Source: Roseibium porphyridii (lineage in GTDB: Bacteria; Pseudomonadota; Alphaproteobacteria; Rhizobiales; Stappiaceae). Taken from it: a DNA stretch of 64,000 nt. The notes beneath the pieces are model-generated. The model saw only the letters and a list, made by a program, of their open reading frames with translations, ran no database searches and had not been told where the DNA came from. The translations under genes and the position numbers were made by a program. The stretch lies in assembly GCF_026191725.2 (NCBI RefSeq), contig NZ_CP120863.1, forward strand, positions 4,630,001-4,694,000. The letters are read 5' to 3'. Shown in pieces: positions 52,625 through 62,212 of this stretch. The first letter of the stretch is position 1; each line of letters starts with the position of its first letter.

Positions 52625-53550
52625 GACCCGGCCCCCTTGCGGATCGCGATGGAATAGAAATCATCCGGAACAAGCAAAAGGTCGACGGCAAAGCGCAATC
52701 CAACACCCAGAACCAGCAACGCAAGCAACAGACGCAGTTGATCACCGCGCAGGTTCTGCCCCATGCGCGCGCCAAATTGTGCGCCGATCACACCGCCAAT
52801 CATCAGTGTGAGCGCCAGGACGATATCGACCGTCTTGGTTCCCATGGAATGGAAAATCGTCGCCGCCGCCATCGTGAACAGGATCTGGAACAGCGATGTT
52901 CCGATGACAATACTGGTCGGGACCCTTAGCAGGTAAATCAGCGCCGGGACCATCATGAACCCGCCACCAATGCCGAGGATCGTTCCCAGGAAGCCTATGA
53001 TCGCACCAAGGCCAACAACCGGGATCACACTGACATAGAGCTTCGACCGTCTGAACCGAACCTTGAGCGGCAGGCCATGAATCCAATTGTGCTGACCGGG
53101 CCTGCGCGCACTTGGCGCGGACCCGGATTTGCGGCGGCGGATCGCGCGCACGGATTCAAACAGCATCAAGCCGCCGATTGCGCCCAGAAAGGTCACGTAA
53201 GACAGCGAAATGACGAGATCCAGCTGCCCGACGGATTGCAGCACGTCGAACAGAATTACGCCAATCAGCGAGCCGAAAACACCTCCCGCCAGCAATATGC
53301 CCGCCAGTTTGAAATCGATCGCTTTTCGTCGCCAATAGGTTACCACTGCCGAAGCAGAGGACGCCACGACCTGTGTCGTCACAGTTGCCACGGAAACCGC
53401 GGGCGGAATGCCGGAGAAAATCAACAAAGGCGTCAGCAGGAAGCCGCCACCGATGCCAAAAAGACCAGAGAGAAAACCCACTGCCCCACCCATGGCAAAT
53501 ATCACGAAGATATTGACCGGTATTTCGGCTATAGGCAGGTATAATTGCAC
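52621..53550 (-). CDS. TauE/SafE (TSUP) family permease
   Basis: Polytopic permease of 309 residues, with two copies of the TSUP motif (GFLSGLFGIGGGFLLTPLLI at the start and GFLGTILGIGGGFMMVPALI later) and about eight helices. TSUP proteins export sulphite or sulphoacetate, or other organic sulphur anions; the substrate here is unproven. It starts at GTG 53550 and ends overlapping the TIGR02186 gene. These two genes form a tight pair. Confidence 0.88.
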   Translation of the reverse strand: MQLYLPIAEIPVNIFVIFAMGGAVGFLSGLFGIGGGFLLTPLLIFSGIPPAVSVATVTTQVVASSASAVVTYWRRKAIDFKLAGILLAGGVFGSLIGVILFDVLQSVGQLDLVISLSYVTFLGAIGGLMLFESVRAIRRRKSGSAPSARRPGQHNWIHGLPLKVRFRRSKLYVSVIPVVGLGAIIGFLGTILGIGGGFMMVPALIYLLRVPTSIVIGTSLFQILFTMAAATIFHSMGTKTVDIVLALTLMIGGVIGAQFGARMGQNLRGDQLRLLLALLVLGVGLRFAVDLLLVPDDFYSIAIRKGAGS

Positions 53551-53621
53551 AGGGTCAACGCCGGGACAGATTGCAGGTAAAACTGCGTATCAATTACATT
53601 AAATTGGTTAAAGACCCGTGC

Positions 53622-53643
53622 TGCCCGGTGTGTCAACCGGGCA
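53622..53643 (-). terminator. Hairpin between podJ and TSUP genes
   Basis: TGCCCGGT-N6-ACCGGGCA, 8-bp perfect stem, 67 bases past the PodJ-like stop. On the minus strand it is followed by GCACGGGTCTTTAACC, a poor T tract, so it is at best a weak terminator. Confidence 0.4.
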
Positions 53644-53709
53644 ACAGGCTTCTTCGGTTCGATAGAGCTTTTTTAGGCCAGTTTCTGGCGGAAACGGTAA
53701 AGTTCCCGA

Positions 53710-56700
53710 TTAGATCGCCTGGCTCTTGAGTTCGTCGATAAGCTTGCTGTCCACTTCACCGGTCTCCGGAAGTCCAAGGCTACGCTGAAATGCGCGAATG
53801 GCACTTCTGGTGCGTGGCCCCATCTGACCGTCTGGTGTGCCGGTGTCGAAACCGAGATAATTCAGCTTGTCCTGCGCTTCGCGAACCATCGCCGTGTTGT
53901 CGACGGCCTTAACAGCCGCCTGTGCTGCAGGAAGCGATGCATTGTCGGCCCACCCTTGTTCCATGGTGACCTTGTTTGCCGCTGGATTCGGCGTTTCCAG
54001 CCTGAAACTCTCAACCGCGAGGCGGGCATTTGCCAGCGTTTCCTGATCCATCATGTTGGCGACATCGTCACGTCGCTTTGCCGCCTCCGGATCTCCTTGG
54101 TCAGCAGCGATTGCAAACCATTTGTAACTGGCAACCAGATCCTTATCGACGCCGATCCCTCCGGCATAAAGAATGCCGAGATTGAACAGGCTGTCTTTCA
54201 CGCCGAAATTGGCTGCCTGCTCAAACCACTTGGCAGCTGCCGCATAATCAGGCTGCTCGCCGCCGCCTTCGGCAAAGAGAACCGCAAGGTTGTGCATGGC
54301 CTTTGCGTTGCCGGCTTCAGCCGCCTTGACGTACCAGGCCTTTGCCTTCGGCAGATCCTTGTCGACACCACGGCCTTTTTCATAAAGGCTGGCAAGACGG
54401 TACTGCGCCGGAGCCAGACCTTTGTCGGCGGCTTTCTGGTACCAGGTCGCGGCCTTTGAAAGGTCGGCCGGAACACCGTTACCTTCCGTATATTTCACGC
54501 CCACAAGGAACTCAGCCGCGGGATTGCCGCTGGCTGCCGCACTGCGCAGTGCCATCGGTCCGACCCCTTCAGGCGGCAGACTTGCGATGAGCGCGGAAGG
54601 CGCGTTTGCAGTGTCGCTTGCCGAAGGGGGTGTCGGTTTGAAGCCCGTTGAGTTATCGACAGCCTGCTGACCGAAACTGCCGGCAACACCTGCTGGCGGT
54701 GCAAAGGCGAGTTCTGCATCAGCGGACATCGGTCCTTCTGAAACTGCGCTCTGAACGCTCTGAGGTGCGGCAGCCGGTGTCGCTGCAGCCGGAGCCGGTG
54801 TTGCAGCTGCTATCTCGGGCACTTCAGGTTGCACCGAATTTGCTTCGGCGGGAGGTGCTGCTGCTGGCGCCTCACCCGCCGAGCGGGTCGCGACCGCGGG
54901 TGGGTCGCCCTCATCAGGTGTAGCAGCCGCATCTGCGACCGACGTTGCCGGTGCAGCAACGGCATCTGCTTGTGCCGATACCGGAGGTGTTTCAACACTC
55001 TCCTGTGTTTCCTGGGGTACAGCGGCAAGCTGATTGCCCTCATCTGAGGACGTCGTTGCAATCCTGTAGACCTGAATACCGAGAACCAGAACCACAGCTG
55101 CTGCCGCATAGAGAATGGCGCGGCGGCGGAAACCGGACCCTTGAGGGGTCTCAGGTGCAGGCCGGTCGCCCGGCAGCACAGTGGTATCCTGCGCTTCGAA
55201 GTCCCGGTCGGCGATATCCTCAGTGCCAAGTTCCAGCTCGTCGAGCTGTTCGTCCTTATCCTCGACCGGTGCCGCGGACTTGTCGCGTTTCAACACATTG
55301 CGGAGCCAGCCGACACGCGCCTTGCCGCGTTGTTCATCGGCTGGGTCTGGGTCAGCGTTTTTCTTCTGTTTCTTTTCAAGCTGGGCTGCTTCAGCAGAGG
55401 CTGCCTGTGCAGCGCGCCGGGCAGCGGCAATAAAGTCTGCCTTGCGGTCCCGCGCCCGTTCTTCCGGGCTGGCCTTTTCTTCGGCCTTGGCGGCAAATTC
55501 GGCTTGAGGCGGTTCGCTTAGCTTTGGTTTTGAAGGTCCTGAGAAAAGCGTCGACGTGTCGTCAAGCGTGAGTGGTGAAAACTCAGCTGCGGCTCTTGCA
55601 CCTGCAGGCTCGCGCATGGGCGCGCCCTGATCCTGCGCTTCCGTACGTTCCAGGTTATCCAGACGTTCGGTCAAGGATCCGAGAACGGATTTGACGCCAT
55701 CAAATGTATTGCGCGTGCGCTCCTCGCTGCCCTCAGCTGCATCGAGAAGTTGCCTCAGGTCCCCCTGCAAAGCATTGATGGCTTGGTCATATTGCTCGTT
55801 TTTCGGCGCTGGCGTCGTCGCAATTGCCTCGGCAGCCGCCTGCCTGGCGATCCCGGCAATGTCGTCGCGGCTTTGCTCAAGGCCTTTCTCGATGCGTTCC
55901 AGCACAGGAGACAGGTGATCGCCATTGGCTGCATTCACAGAGGTGTTTTCAATCTGCTCTGCCAGAGCAGCCACTTTCGAGCTCAGTTGATCGAAACGGC
56001 TGTCGTCAGCTCCGTCCCCTCCTTTGGAGACAATCTGAGCCAGGTCGGAAATACGTTTTTCCAGGGCTTCCGTGGAGCCCGGAGCCTCAACTGAGGCACG
56101 CATTGCACCGATTTCTTCGCGCAGCTTGTCCAGATCGGATGTGGTAACGCCCTCCGTCGGCTGATCGAGACGCGCAGTCAGATCGTTCAGCCGATCCTGA
56201 AGCTGGATCATGAACTTGTCATCATGACCGCCTGCGCCACCTGCACGCATATTGGCCGCATCCAGAACGGGCACAGGGCGGGACGCTTTCTTTTCAATGG
56301 CGTCGATCTTGCCGGATATTGTTTCAAGTCGGTTTTCCAGCGACTGAAACGCTCCAGTGTCGGTTGCCGGCAACGGAGCCTGTTCCATGCGTTCCAACCG
56401 GTCGACAATGTCGTTCAGGCGTCTGTCGACCTGAGACAGATGTTCGTGGTTGGCTGGCGCTGCCCTGTCGTCGGACATCATGCCGACAATATCTTCAAGT
56501 CGCCCCTGGAGCCGGGAAATGGTTTCCGGCTCCGGCATGCGCTCTTCCATTGCGGAAAGACGACTGTCGAGACCGCGCTGCTCGCGCGCAAGCACCTCAA
56601 GATCATCCAGCCGCCCAGAGACGAACTTCATCCTGTCGTCGATGCCCTCGACAAGGCCTTTGATGTCGATCTGCTCAACGAACCCGCGGACTTCACGCAG

Positions 56701-57813
56701 CTCTGCCCGTAGCGGCTCGATTTCGGCGTGGCCTTTGCGCTGAAGCAATTCTTCCATACGCTCAGCAATGCTTACGACGCGGTCCTCAAGCACCACCATG
56801 TGTTCTGACCGCGGCAGGGCCGCAAAAGCGTCTTCAATTTCATTCAGACGCGCGGTGACACCGCGCAACACTCTCGGGTCAACGGATGCCCGGGACAGCT
56901 CATCAAGACGCTGCAGAATGTGCGCATAGCCGTGCTCTAGCGTTTCCAGTGCACCTTCAACATTTGTGCGGCCAACCATCGATTTCAGGTCGGCAACTTC
57001 CTTGCGAATCTCTTTTGCAAGCAAGTCGTTCCGTTTGTCGGCGCGCATACGTTCGACCATGTCGGACAGACGCCGAAGTTCTGCGTTCTGCCGGCCAACC
57101 GTTTCGCTGGTACCACGCGAAATTCCACCGAGCGCATCCCGCAGTGAACCCAGTTCCTCGCGCACCTGGTTCAACGCCTGCTCATGCGGAGCTCTCAATG
57201 CGTCGATACGACGGCCAAGATCCTTGTAAATATGCATGGAGGCGTCGCGCTGCGGATGTCCTCCGCGACGGCGGACAGGTTCGTGACCATAATCAAGGTC
57301 GTCGACGTAGCCATCGTCATCGTCTTCGTGATGATAATATGCTTCTTCTTCGCGAAGCGCGTCCATGGCGTATCGGCCCGGCCGGCGCTGCGGACGCGGG
57401 GCATCGCGATAAGGATCCGACGGTGCCTCATATCCTGAAAGCCCCTGCACCTGCTCGTCCAGCCGGTCCAGTGCTCCCATGACATCATCCAGGCCGGGTT
57501 CAGGTGCACGGGATTGACGGCGCGGCGCCGGACGGGTGGTCCGGCGAGGCTTGCCAGCGGCTCTTCCGGGCCTGCCAACCGTGCGGTCCTGGTCCGACAG
57601 GAGACGATCCAGTTCATCTGCTACAGCGTCGAGATCCTCGTCCCGCTCATCGACCATCTGTGAATCATATCGGTTGCCCAAGGCGGTCGCAGTGCGTGTC
57701 AGCCGTTCAATTCTGCTACTTGCATGCTCGCGGCGGGGAGCGTCGTAATAGTCGTCGCTCTCATACACATCACGACCGCGGCGTCCTGCCTCGTTTTTCT
57801 TCCAAGCCGGCAT
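53710..57813 (-). CDS. podJ: PodJ-like polar localisation factor
   Basis: Large protein of 1367 residues with the PodJ plan. Residues ~1-200 are basic and disordered; ~200-850 is a long coiled-coil region (many heptad segments such as LHEQVLGY-like leucine repeats); a single membrane helix lies near 897-917 (ILYAAAAVVLVLGIQVYRI); a low-complexity Ala/Pro periplasmic linker follows; then Sel1 repeats (~1085-1260: ASGNPAAEFLVGVKY, KGLAPAQYRLASLYEKG, AGNAKAMHNLAVLFAEG, FGVKDSLFNLGILYAGG, QGDPEAAKRRDD) and a peptidoglycan-binding domain (~1305-1365). In relatives it marks a cell pole and directs division asymmetry. ATG 57813 has AGGG 7 bases upstream. GANTC sites upstream hint at cell-cycle control. 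Confidence 0.85.
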   Translation of the reverse strand: MPAWKKNEAGRRGRDVYESDDYYDAPRREHASSRIERLTRTATALGNRYDSQMVDERDEDLDAVADELDRLLSDQDRTVGRPGRAAGKPRRTTRPAPRRQSRAPEPGLDDVMGALDRLDEQVQGLSGYEAPSDPYRDAPRPQRRPGRYAMDALREEEAYYHHEDDDDGYVDDLDYGHEPVRRRGGHPQRDASMHIYKDLGRRIDALRAPHEQALNQVREELGSLRDALGGISRGTSETVGRQNAELRRLSDMVERMRADKRNDLLAKEIRKEVADLKSMVGRTNVEGALETLEHGYAHILQRLDELSRASVDPRVLRGVTARLNEIEDAFAALPRSEHMVVLEDRVVSIAERMEELLQRKGHAEIEPLRAELREVRGFVEQIDIKGLVEGIDDRMKFVSGRLDDLEVLAREQRGLDSRLSAMEERMPEPETISRLQGRLEDIVGMMSDDRAAPANHEHLSQVDRRLNDIVDRLERMEQAPLPATDTGAFQSLENRLETISGKIDAIEKKASRPVPVLDAANMRAGGAGGHDDKFMIQLQDRLNDLTARLDQPTEGVTTSDLDKLREEIGAMRASVEAPGSTEALEKRISDLAQIVSKGGDGADDSRFDQLSSKVAALAEQIENTSVNAANGDHLSPVLERIEKGLEQSRDDIAGIARQAAAEAIATTPAPKNEQYDQAINALQGDLRQLLDAAEGSEERTRNTFDGVKSVLGSLTERLDNLERTEAQDQGAPMREPAGARAAAEFSPLTLDDTSTLFSGPSKPKLSEPPQAEFAAKAEEKASPEERARDRKADFIAAARRAAQAASAEAAQLEKKQKKNADPDPADEQRGKARVGWLRNVLKRDKSAAPVEDKDEQLDELELGTEDIADRDFEAQDTTVLPGDRPAPETPQGSGFRRRAILYAAAAVVLVLGIQVYRIATTSSDEGNQLAAVPQETQESVETPPVSAQADAVAAPATSVADAAATPDEGDPPAVATRSAGEAPAAAPPAEANSVQPEVPEIAAATPAPAAATPAAAPQSVQSAVSEGPMSADAELAFAPPAGVAGSFGQQAVDNSTGFKPTPPSASDTANAPSALIASLPPEGVGPMALRSAAASGNPAAEFLVGVKYTEGNGVPADLSKAATWYQKAADKGLAPAQYRLASLYEKGRGVDKDLPKAKAWYVKAAEAGNAKAMHNLAVLFAEGGGEQPDYAAAAKWFEQAANFGVKDSLFNLGILYAGGIGVDKDLVASYKWFAIAADQGDPEAAKRRDDVANMMDQETLANARLAVESFRLETPNPAANKVTMEQGWADNASLPAAQAAVKAVDNTAMVREAQDKLNYLGFDTGTPDGQMGPRTRSAIRAFQRSLGLPETGEVDSKLIDELKSQAI

Positions 57814-58294
57814 ATCTTGACCCTGGGCTTACGGCCATTCAGGCCGCTGATGGAGCAGGCTGCACCGGGAATCCGTCATAAGACGGGACAAGCGCAGCGT
57901 TTTGAAAGACTTTGTAGACTTAGGGTAAACAGGGCGTTAATCGGCCTTGCTAAATGCGAAAACCGACTGTTTTCGATTGAAAAGACTGAGGACAAACCAA
58001 GGATTCGTGCCGAATCGCCTAAACGGCCGTTAACGTTTTTTTGCCGGATGACCTTACGCGACTGGACCTTGACGCAAACGTAAGGTAAAGAGTGCGCCAT
58101 AAATCAGGCTGACAGCTTGAGCGGATGGTTTTTTGGGAACGAAAGTGTCAACAGGGGTTTGATCCTGTGACCCGTCTCAACCCGTCTTCCGGACGTCACC
58201 TGAGATCGCACCGCGGATCTATTCTGCAGGGCGACATTCGAAAAAGCATCAACAATGAGCCGGTAAACGGCGACACTGAAGAGTACAAACTGCT
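57814..58294. promoter_or_regulatory. 481-base divergent promoter region of podJ and merR, with GANTC sites
   Basis: Three GANTC (CcrM methylation) sites lie within about 150 bases: 57869-57873, 58002-58006 and 58012-58016. The last two form the inverted pair GATTC-GTGCC-GAATC. A candidate operator for the MerR gene lies at 58051-58086. No ORF or RNA gene was recognised. A CtrA box (TTAA-N7-TTAA) was looked for and not found. Confidence 0.5.
58051..58086. promoter_or_regulatory. Candidate MerR operator upstream of its own gene
   Basis: TTGACGCAAACGTAAG at 58069-58084 is almost identical to the site before the acyl-CoA dehydrogenase. It is flanked by a perfect inverted repeat ACCTTACG (58051-58058) / CGTAAGGT (58079-58086), so three related half-sites occur here. 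It lies 210-245 bases before the MerR ATG. Confidence 0.6.
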
Positions 58295-58756
58295 ATGAGC
58301 GAAGCGCTTTCGATCCTCAACGAAGACGATCTGGTTGACGTTGTCTCTGCAAATGATGACAGCACCAAGAAAACGCAATTCACCATCGGCGATCTGGCCA
58401 AGGAATTCGACTGCACATTGCGGACCCTGCGTTTCTATGAAGACAAGGGACTGCTGAATCCGAAACGCGATGGCTTGAACCGGATCTATAACCGCCGCGA
58501 CCGTGCACGCCTCAAACTGGTTCTGATGGGCAAGAGCGTCGGCTTCTCCCTGTCCGAAATCCGGGACATGCTTGATCTTTATGACCTGCGCGACGGTCAG
58601 GTCACGCAGCTGCGTGTGGCGCTGTCAAAGTTCAATGAACAGATCACCGTTCTTGAAGAGCAACGCAAAGACATCGAACAGGCTATCGAGGAATTGTCCC
58701 GGACCGTCGAGATCGTTTCCGGGATGCTCAAGCAGAAAGAAGCCGAAGAAGCCTAA
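58295..58756 (+). CDS. MerR-family regulator of acyl-CoA metabolism (predicted)
   Basis: Regulator of 153 residues. After a ~25-residue acidic leader comes the MerR winged helix (FTIGDLAKEFDCTLRTLRFYEDKGLLNP, wing RIYNRRDRARLKLVLMGK), then the FSLSEIRDMLDLY segment and a coiled-coil dimer helix to the end. No cysteine metal site is seen, so the effector is probably organic; proteins of this plan (LiuR-like) often control fatty or branched-chain acyl-CoA breakdown. The shared 16-bp site before this gene and before the acyl-CoA dehydrogenase at 60311 supports that. ATG 58295 with a weak ribosome site. Confidence 0.82.
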   Translation: MSEALSILNEDDLVDVVSANDDSTKKTQFTIGDLAKEFDCTLRTLRFYEDKGLLNPKRDGLNRIYNRRDRARLKLVLMGKSVGFSLSEIRDMLDLYDLRDGQVTQLRVALSKFNEQITVLEEQRKDIEQAIEELSRTVEIVSGMLKQKEAEEA

Positions 58757-58781
58757 GGCTCAAAGCTTCAGACGATGTTGG

Positions 58782-58811
58782 AAACCGCCGAGCCTTTGGC
58801 CGGCGGTTTTT
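58782..58811 (+). terminator. Rho-independent terminator after merR
   Basis: AAACCGCCG (58782-58790) with CGGCGGTTT (58801-58809), inner GCC/GGC, then TT. It lies 25 bases past the MerR stop. Confidence 0.85.
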
Positions 58812-58873
58812 CCTAGTTCCGTCTTGATCGAGGCTCGACCGCTCAGCTATTGCGGCTCTGTGCACATGAGCTT

Positions 58874-59194
58874 CTAGTGTTTTGGCTCGCCGATCAGGAT
58901 TGTCGGCTTGCCACCGGTCGAGATGCGTTCAGCGTCAGCCGCGACTTCCTGCATTCCGACTGTCGACATGGCTTCCTGTAGTGCCTGGGCTGATGGAAAT
59001 GCCATTGTAAAGCTCTGGTAAAAGGGCGGATTGCCATCGGGCCCTGCCAGGAACCTCACCACGGAGTAAGGTTTCGGACCTGAAGGGATCCTCGCCTTCT
59101 CATGCAGCAAATCCAGATGAGCTTCATAGTCGGCATTGAATTTCTCGGCGTTGATCGGCCAAGGATACAGTACTGTAAGCACAACTTGTGACAA
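58874..59194 (-). CDS. EthD-family protein
   Basis: Small ferredoxin-like fold protein of 106 residues with the EthD pattern: opening strand VVLTVLYPWP, a helix with YEAHLDLL, PYSVVRFLAG and a final helix AQALQEAMST. TTG 59194 is taken as start because GGGAGG lies 5 bases upstream; the frame extends to 59308 without any coding sign. It follows the VOC-family gene on the same strand by 79 bases. Function in these families is generally unknown. Confidence 0.72.
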   Translation of the reverse strand: MSQVVLTVLYPWPINAEKFNADYEAHLDLLHEKARIPSGPKPYSVVRFLAGPDGNPPFYQSFTMAFPSAQALQEAMSTVGMQEVAADAERISTGGKPTILIGEPKH

Positions 59195-59273
59195 AGCGGC
59201 CTCCCTATCGGCGCGGTGCAAAAAAGCTTCCGAAGAAGACTTATCAGTAAGTCCGCTGGAAGCGAACGTGAAC

Positions 59274-60017
59274 TTAAGACCCGCGAACGCGAAACACGTT
59301 CGCCACAAGGCTCTTATCCAGACCAGTTACAACAGTTTCTCGATAACCGGCCTGTCCGGCACCTGGAAGCCTGGCTGCTTCAAGTGACGGACGGTGCTGG
59401 AATTCCAGGACGGTATAGGGCCGTTGATAGAGCCAACTGCGGTTTTGGAGTGCCAATGGATCCGATGACGGCGGGTCTTCCTCAGTAAAAGCAAAGAAAT
59501 AGAGCGTGAAACCATGTGCTTCTACCGGCATGGTCGCCAGCAGCTTCATGCCGAGGGCGTCACAACTTTCAAACATTGTCGCTGTTTCCCGGCAGCGCAG
59601 TGTCAAAAGGTTCAGGGCCGGACCGCCCCCAAGTTTGCCCGCCTCTGTTTCCTTGAGGCTACGCTCACCCTTGAAACAGTGTGCAATCAGCTCGACCGGA
59701 AACCCCTCAGGGTCCTTGAAGTGTGCCAGATAGCCAATATCGCCAAATTGCTCAGGTGCTCCGACCCGCACGCCTTTTTCGGCGAGCTGCCGGCTAGCCA
59801 GATCAAGATCCGGTATGGACAAGGCAATTTTCCAATATAGGTCTTCGCTAGATCCGCAATAGGCAGTCGCTGCCTGCTCGAACTTTAAGCCTGCCTCTTC
59901 CTTGCCATAGCCGACAGTGCCGTCCCCCTGCTCCTTCATTCCAAGGACATCGCAGTAAAAGCGCCGTTGCGCTTCCGGGTCCCGGCATTTCAGCGTGATC
60001 CAATCAATCTTGGGCAT
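59274..60017 (-). CDS. VOC (glyoxalase/dioxygenase superfamily) protein
   Basis: Protein of about 247 residues made of two vicinal-oxygen-chelate modules (~1-120 and ~135-245). The first contains IDWITLKCRDPEAQRRFYCDVLGM and FKDPEGFPVELIAH, with a histidine and a glutamate at metal-type positions; the second has LNLLTLRCRETATMFESCDALGM and LEFQHRPS. ATG 60017 with AAGGAA upstream is the start; codons before it look non-coding. It is divergent from the acyl-CoA dehydrogenase, with 293 bases between. Substrate unknown. Confidence 0.78.
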   Translation of the reverse strand: MPKIDWITLKCRDPEAQRRFYCDVLGMKEQGDGTVGYGKEEAGLKFEQAATAYCGSSEDLYWKIALSIPDLDLASRQLAEKGVRVGAPEQFGDIGYLAHFKDPEGFPVELIAHCFKGERSLKETEAGKLGGGPALNLLTLRCRETATMFESCDALGMKLLATMPVEAHGFTLYFFAFTEEDPPSSDPLALQNRSWLYQRPYTVLEFQHRPSLEAARLPGAGQAGYRETVVTGLDKSLVANVFRVRGS

Positions 60018-60214
60018 ACGGCAATCCGTTCCTTTGATCCTAGACTTTGCCAATTCGCTCTCATCGGTGCCTGTGTCCTTGGGATGGATGGAGGTCGCGA
60101 TGACCTCAAAATTACGTCAACAAAACACAGATCTGTGCTGAGGAACCCTCAAAGTCATTCCAATTAGCATGTTTTGGGCGTATTTTTTTGTCATGCCTTC
60201 CCTTGGGACACCAC

Positions 60215-60274
60215 TTGCCGGACGGAATCAAGACGCGTATATAAACCTCAAGATGACGTTTACGGAAACGTAAG
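60215..60274 (+). promoter_or_regulatory. Promoter and MerR-type operator of the acyl-CoA dehydrogenase gene
   Basis: TTGCCG (60215-60220), a 17-base gap and TATATA (60238-60243) form a good sigma-70 promoter. The palindrome ACGTTTACGGAAACGT (60256-60271) lies just downstream, within the longer sequence TTTACGGAAACGTAAG (60259-60274) shared with the MerR promoter region. A repressor bound here would block the start site. Confidence 0.65.
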
Positions 60275-60310
60275 CTCACATTGCATTCCGGCAAATCTGG
60301 GAGGATTTCC

Positions 60311-62107
60311 ATGCCGAGTTATACAGCACCCGTCGATGACACACTCTTCCTCTTAAAGGACGTGTTCGGGTACGAACGCTATTCCAACCTTCCGGGCTTC
60401 AGAGACGCCCCTTTGGATCTTGTGGAAGCGATCCTGCGAGAAGGCGGCAAGTTTGCCGAGGAGGTGCTTCAACCCCTCAATCAGAGCGGTGACCAGGAAG
60501 GCTGTACACGCAATGAAGATGGAACCGTAACAACGCCCAAAGGATTTGGAGAGGCCTACCGTGCTTTCTGCGAGAACGGCTGGGGCACTCTTGCAGCTGA
60601 TCCCGACTATGGCGGTCAGGGCCTGCCTCATACACTTGCGACCATTTTCAATGAATTCGCATCGTCCGCAAACATGGCCTTTTCCATGTATCCCGGACTG
60701 ACGGCCGGTGCAGTCGCGGCATTGACGCTGCACGGTACGGATGACCAGAAACAGACATATCTGCCGAACATGATCGCCGGAACCTGGACCGGCACCATGA
60801 ACCTGACAGAACCCCATTGTGGCACCGATCTTGGTCTGATCCGCACCAAGGCGGTTCCCCAGGACGATGGCTCATACAAGATCTCCGGAACCAAGATATT
60901 CATCTCGGCCGGCGAACACGACATGGCTGAAAACATCATTCACCTTGTGCTTGCACGTATTGAAGGTGCACCGGATGGAACGAAGGGAATTTCGCTGTTT
61001 GTTGTGCCGCGCAATCATGTCGGCGAAGACGGGTCGGTGGGTGACAATAATGGCGTTTCCTGCGGATCCATCGAACACAAGATGGGTATTCACGGCAACG
61101 CAACCTGCGTAATGAACTACGACGACGCGACCGGTTGGCTGGTGGGCGAAGAGAACAAGGGCCTGAGGGCCATGTTCACCATGATGAACGAAGCGCGTCT
61201 TGGCGTCGCCGTTCAAGGTCTTTCGCAATCGGAAGTCGCCTATCAAAACGCCGCCACCTATGCCACCGACCGTTTGCAGGGTCGTGCGCTTACCGGCCCC
61301 AAGAACCCCGACAAGGCGGCAGATCCCATTATCGTACACCCGGATGTGCGCCGGACGCTGATGTCGATCCGCTCGTTCAACGAAGCGGCAAGGGCGCTTG
61401 TGATCTGGACTGCGCTTCACGGCGATGTTTCGCATCGCTCGGACGACGACGCATCGAAACAGTTTTCCGACGACATGATGGGCTTGATGACCCCGGTTCT
61501 GAAGGGCGTGCTTACCGACACGGGGTTCGCCAATGCGGTCAACGCACAACAGATGTATGGCGGCCATGGATATATCGGCGAATGGGGCATGGAGCAGTTC
61601 GTCCGCGATGCCCGTATTGCCATGATCTATGAGGGGGCAAACGGAATTCAGGCACTTGATCTCGTCGGCCGGAAGCTGCCGGCGAACGGTGGCCGGGCAA
61701 TCATGAGCTTTTTCAACGAGGTCAACACGTTCCTGAAGGAAAACAAGGACAATGAAGACCTGGCAGGTTTCACCGCTCCGCTGAAAAAAGGTGTCGACGA
61801 TCTGCAGGCCGCCACGATGTGGTTCATGAATAATGCCACCAAAAACCCCGACAATGCCGGAGCCGGTTCGGTTGACTATATGCATCTCTTCGGGTTGGTG
61901 GCTCTTGGTTACATGTGGGCCCAGATTGCCAAGGCGTCGAAGGAGCAGCTGTCCAACGGTGCTGGCGACAAGGCCAGCTGGCTCGAGAACAAGATCGCCT
62001 TCGGGACTTTCTTCATGGAACGAACAATGCCGGAAACGGCAGCTCATCTTGCCAGAATCTCGACCGGCTCGGACACAATGATGTCGGTTAACGCCGAAGC
62101 GTTCTGA
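60311..62107 (+). CDS. Acyl-CoA dehydrogenase, DmdC/FadE-like
   Basis: Flavin enzyme of 598 residues that would make an alpha,beta double bond in an acyl-CoA. The N-terminal helical region, the middle barrel with [16 protein letters not shown] and [12 protein letters not shown], and the C-terminal bundle with the [37 protein letters not shown] catalytic-glutamate segment are all intact, and an extra C-terminal domain follows to ~598. That size is typical of DmdC-type (3-methylmercaptopropionyl-CoA) and related enzymes, but medium-chain substrates are equally possible. ATG 60311 has GGGAGG 6 bases upstream. First gene of a run with a GST and a thiolase. Confidence 0.88.
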   Translation: MPSYTAPVDDTLFLLKDVFGYERYSNLPGFRDAPLDLVEAILREGGKFAEEVLQPLNQSGDQEGCTRNEDGTVTTPKGFGEAYRAFCENGWGTLAADPDYGGQGLPHTLATIFNEFASSANMAFSMYPGLTAGAVAALTLHGTDDQKQTYLPNMIAGTWTGTMNLTEPHCGTDLGLIRTKAVPQDDGSYKISGTKIFISAGEHDMAENIIHLVLARIEGAPDGTKGISLFVVPRNHVGEDGSVGDNNGVSCGSIEHKMGIHGNATCVMNYDDATGWLVGEENKGLRAMFTMMNEARLGVAVQGLSQSEVAYQNAATYATDRLQGRALTGPKNPDKAADPIIVHPDVRRTLMSIRSFNEAARALVIWTALHGDVSHRSDDDASKQFSDDMMGLMTPVLKGVLTDTGFANAVNAQQMYGGHGYIGEWGMEQFVRDARIAMIYEGANGIQALDLVGRKLPANGGRAIMSFFNEVNTFLKENKDNEDLAGFTAPLKKGVDDLQAATMWFMNNATKNPDNAGAGSVDYMHLFGLVALGYMWAQIAKASKEQLSNGAGDKASWLENKIAFGTFFMERTMPETAAHLARISTGSDTMMSVNAEAF

Positions 62108-62114
62108 TCTCGTT

Positions 62115-62135
62115 CGACCCTTCTTGCGAGGGTCG
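62115..62135 (+). repeat. Intercistronic hairpin after the acyl-CoA dehydrogenase
   Basis: CGACCCT-N7-AGGGTCG, 7-bp stem, 7 bases past the dehydrogenase stop. No T run follows, so it may lower read-through or protect the upstream RNA, not fully terminate. Confidence 0.45.
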
Positions 62136-62212
62136 GAAATTCACCCGCGCAAATCGTGACGCGGCGCGTTAGTCTCGCCCCTCAACTGATTTGCCAGGGA
62201 GATAATCAAGTT

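Noticed and set aside
57930..57960. CtrA box in the podJ promoter region
   Set aside because: The TTAG and TTAAC elements on the minus strand are 9 bases apart, not the required 7.
60872..62047. 391-codon open frame antisense to the acyl-CoA dehydrogenase
   Set aside because: Exact shadow of a conserved enzyme. The sequence is histidine- and cysteine-rich without recognisable domains and has no ribosome site; it follows from GC-biased codon use.
60311..62107. Naming the acyl-CoA dehydrogenase dmdC outright
   Set aside because: Size and C-terminal extension fit DmdC, but no other dimethylsulphoniopropionate gene is visible, and fatty acyl-CoA substrates fit the context equally well.
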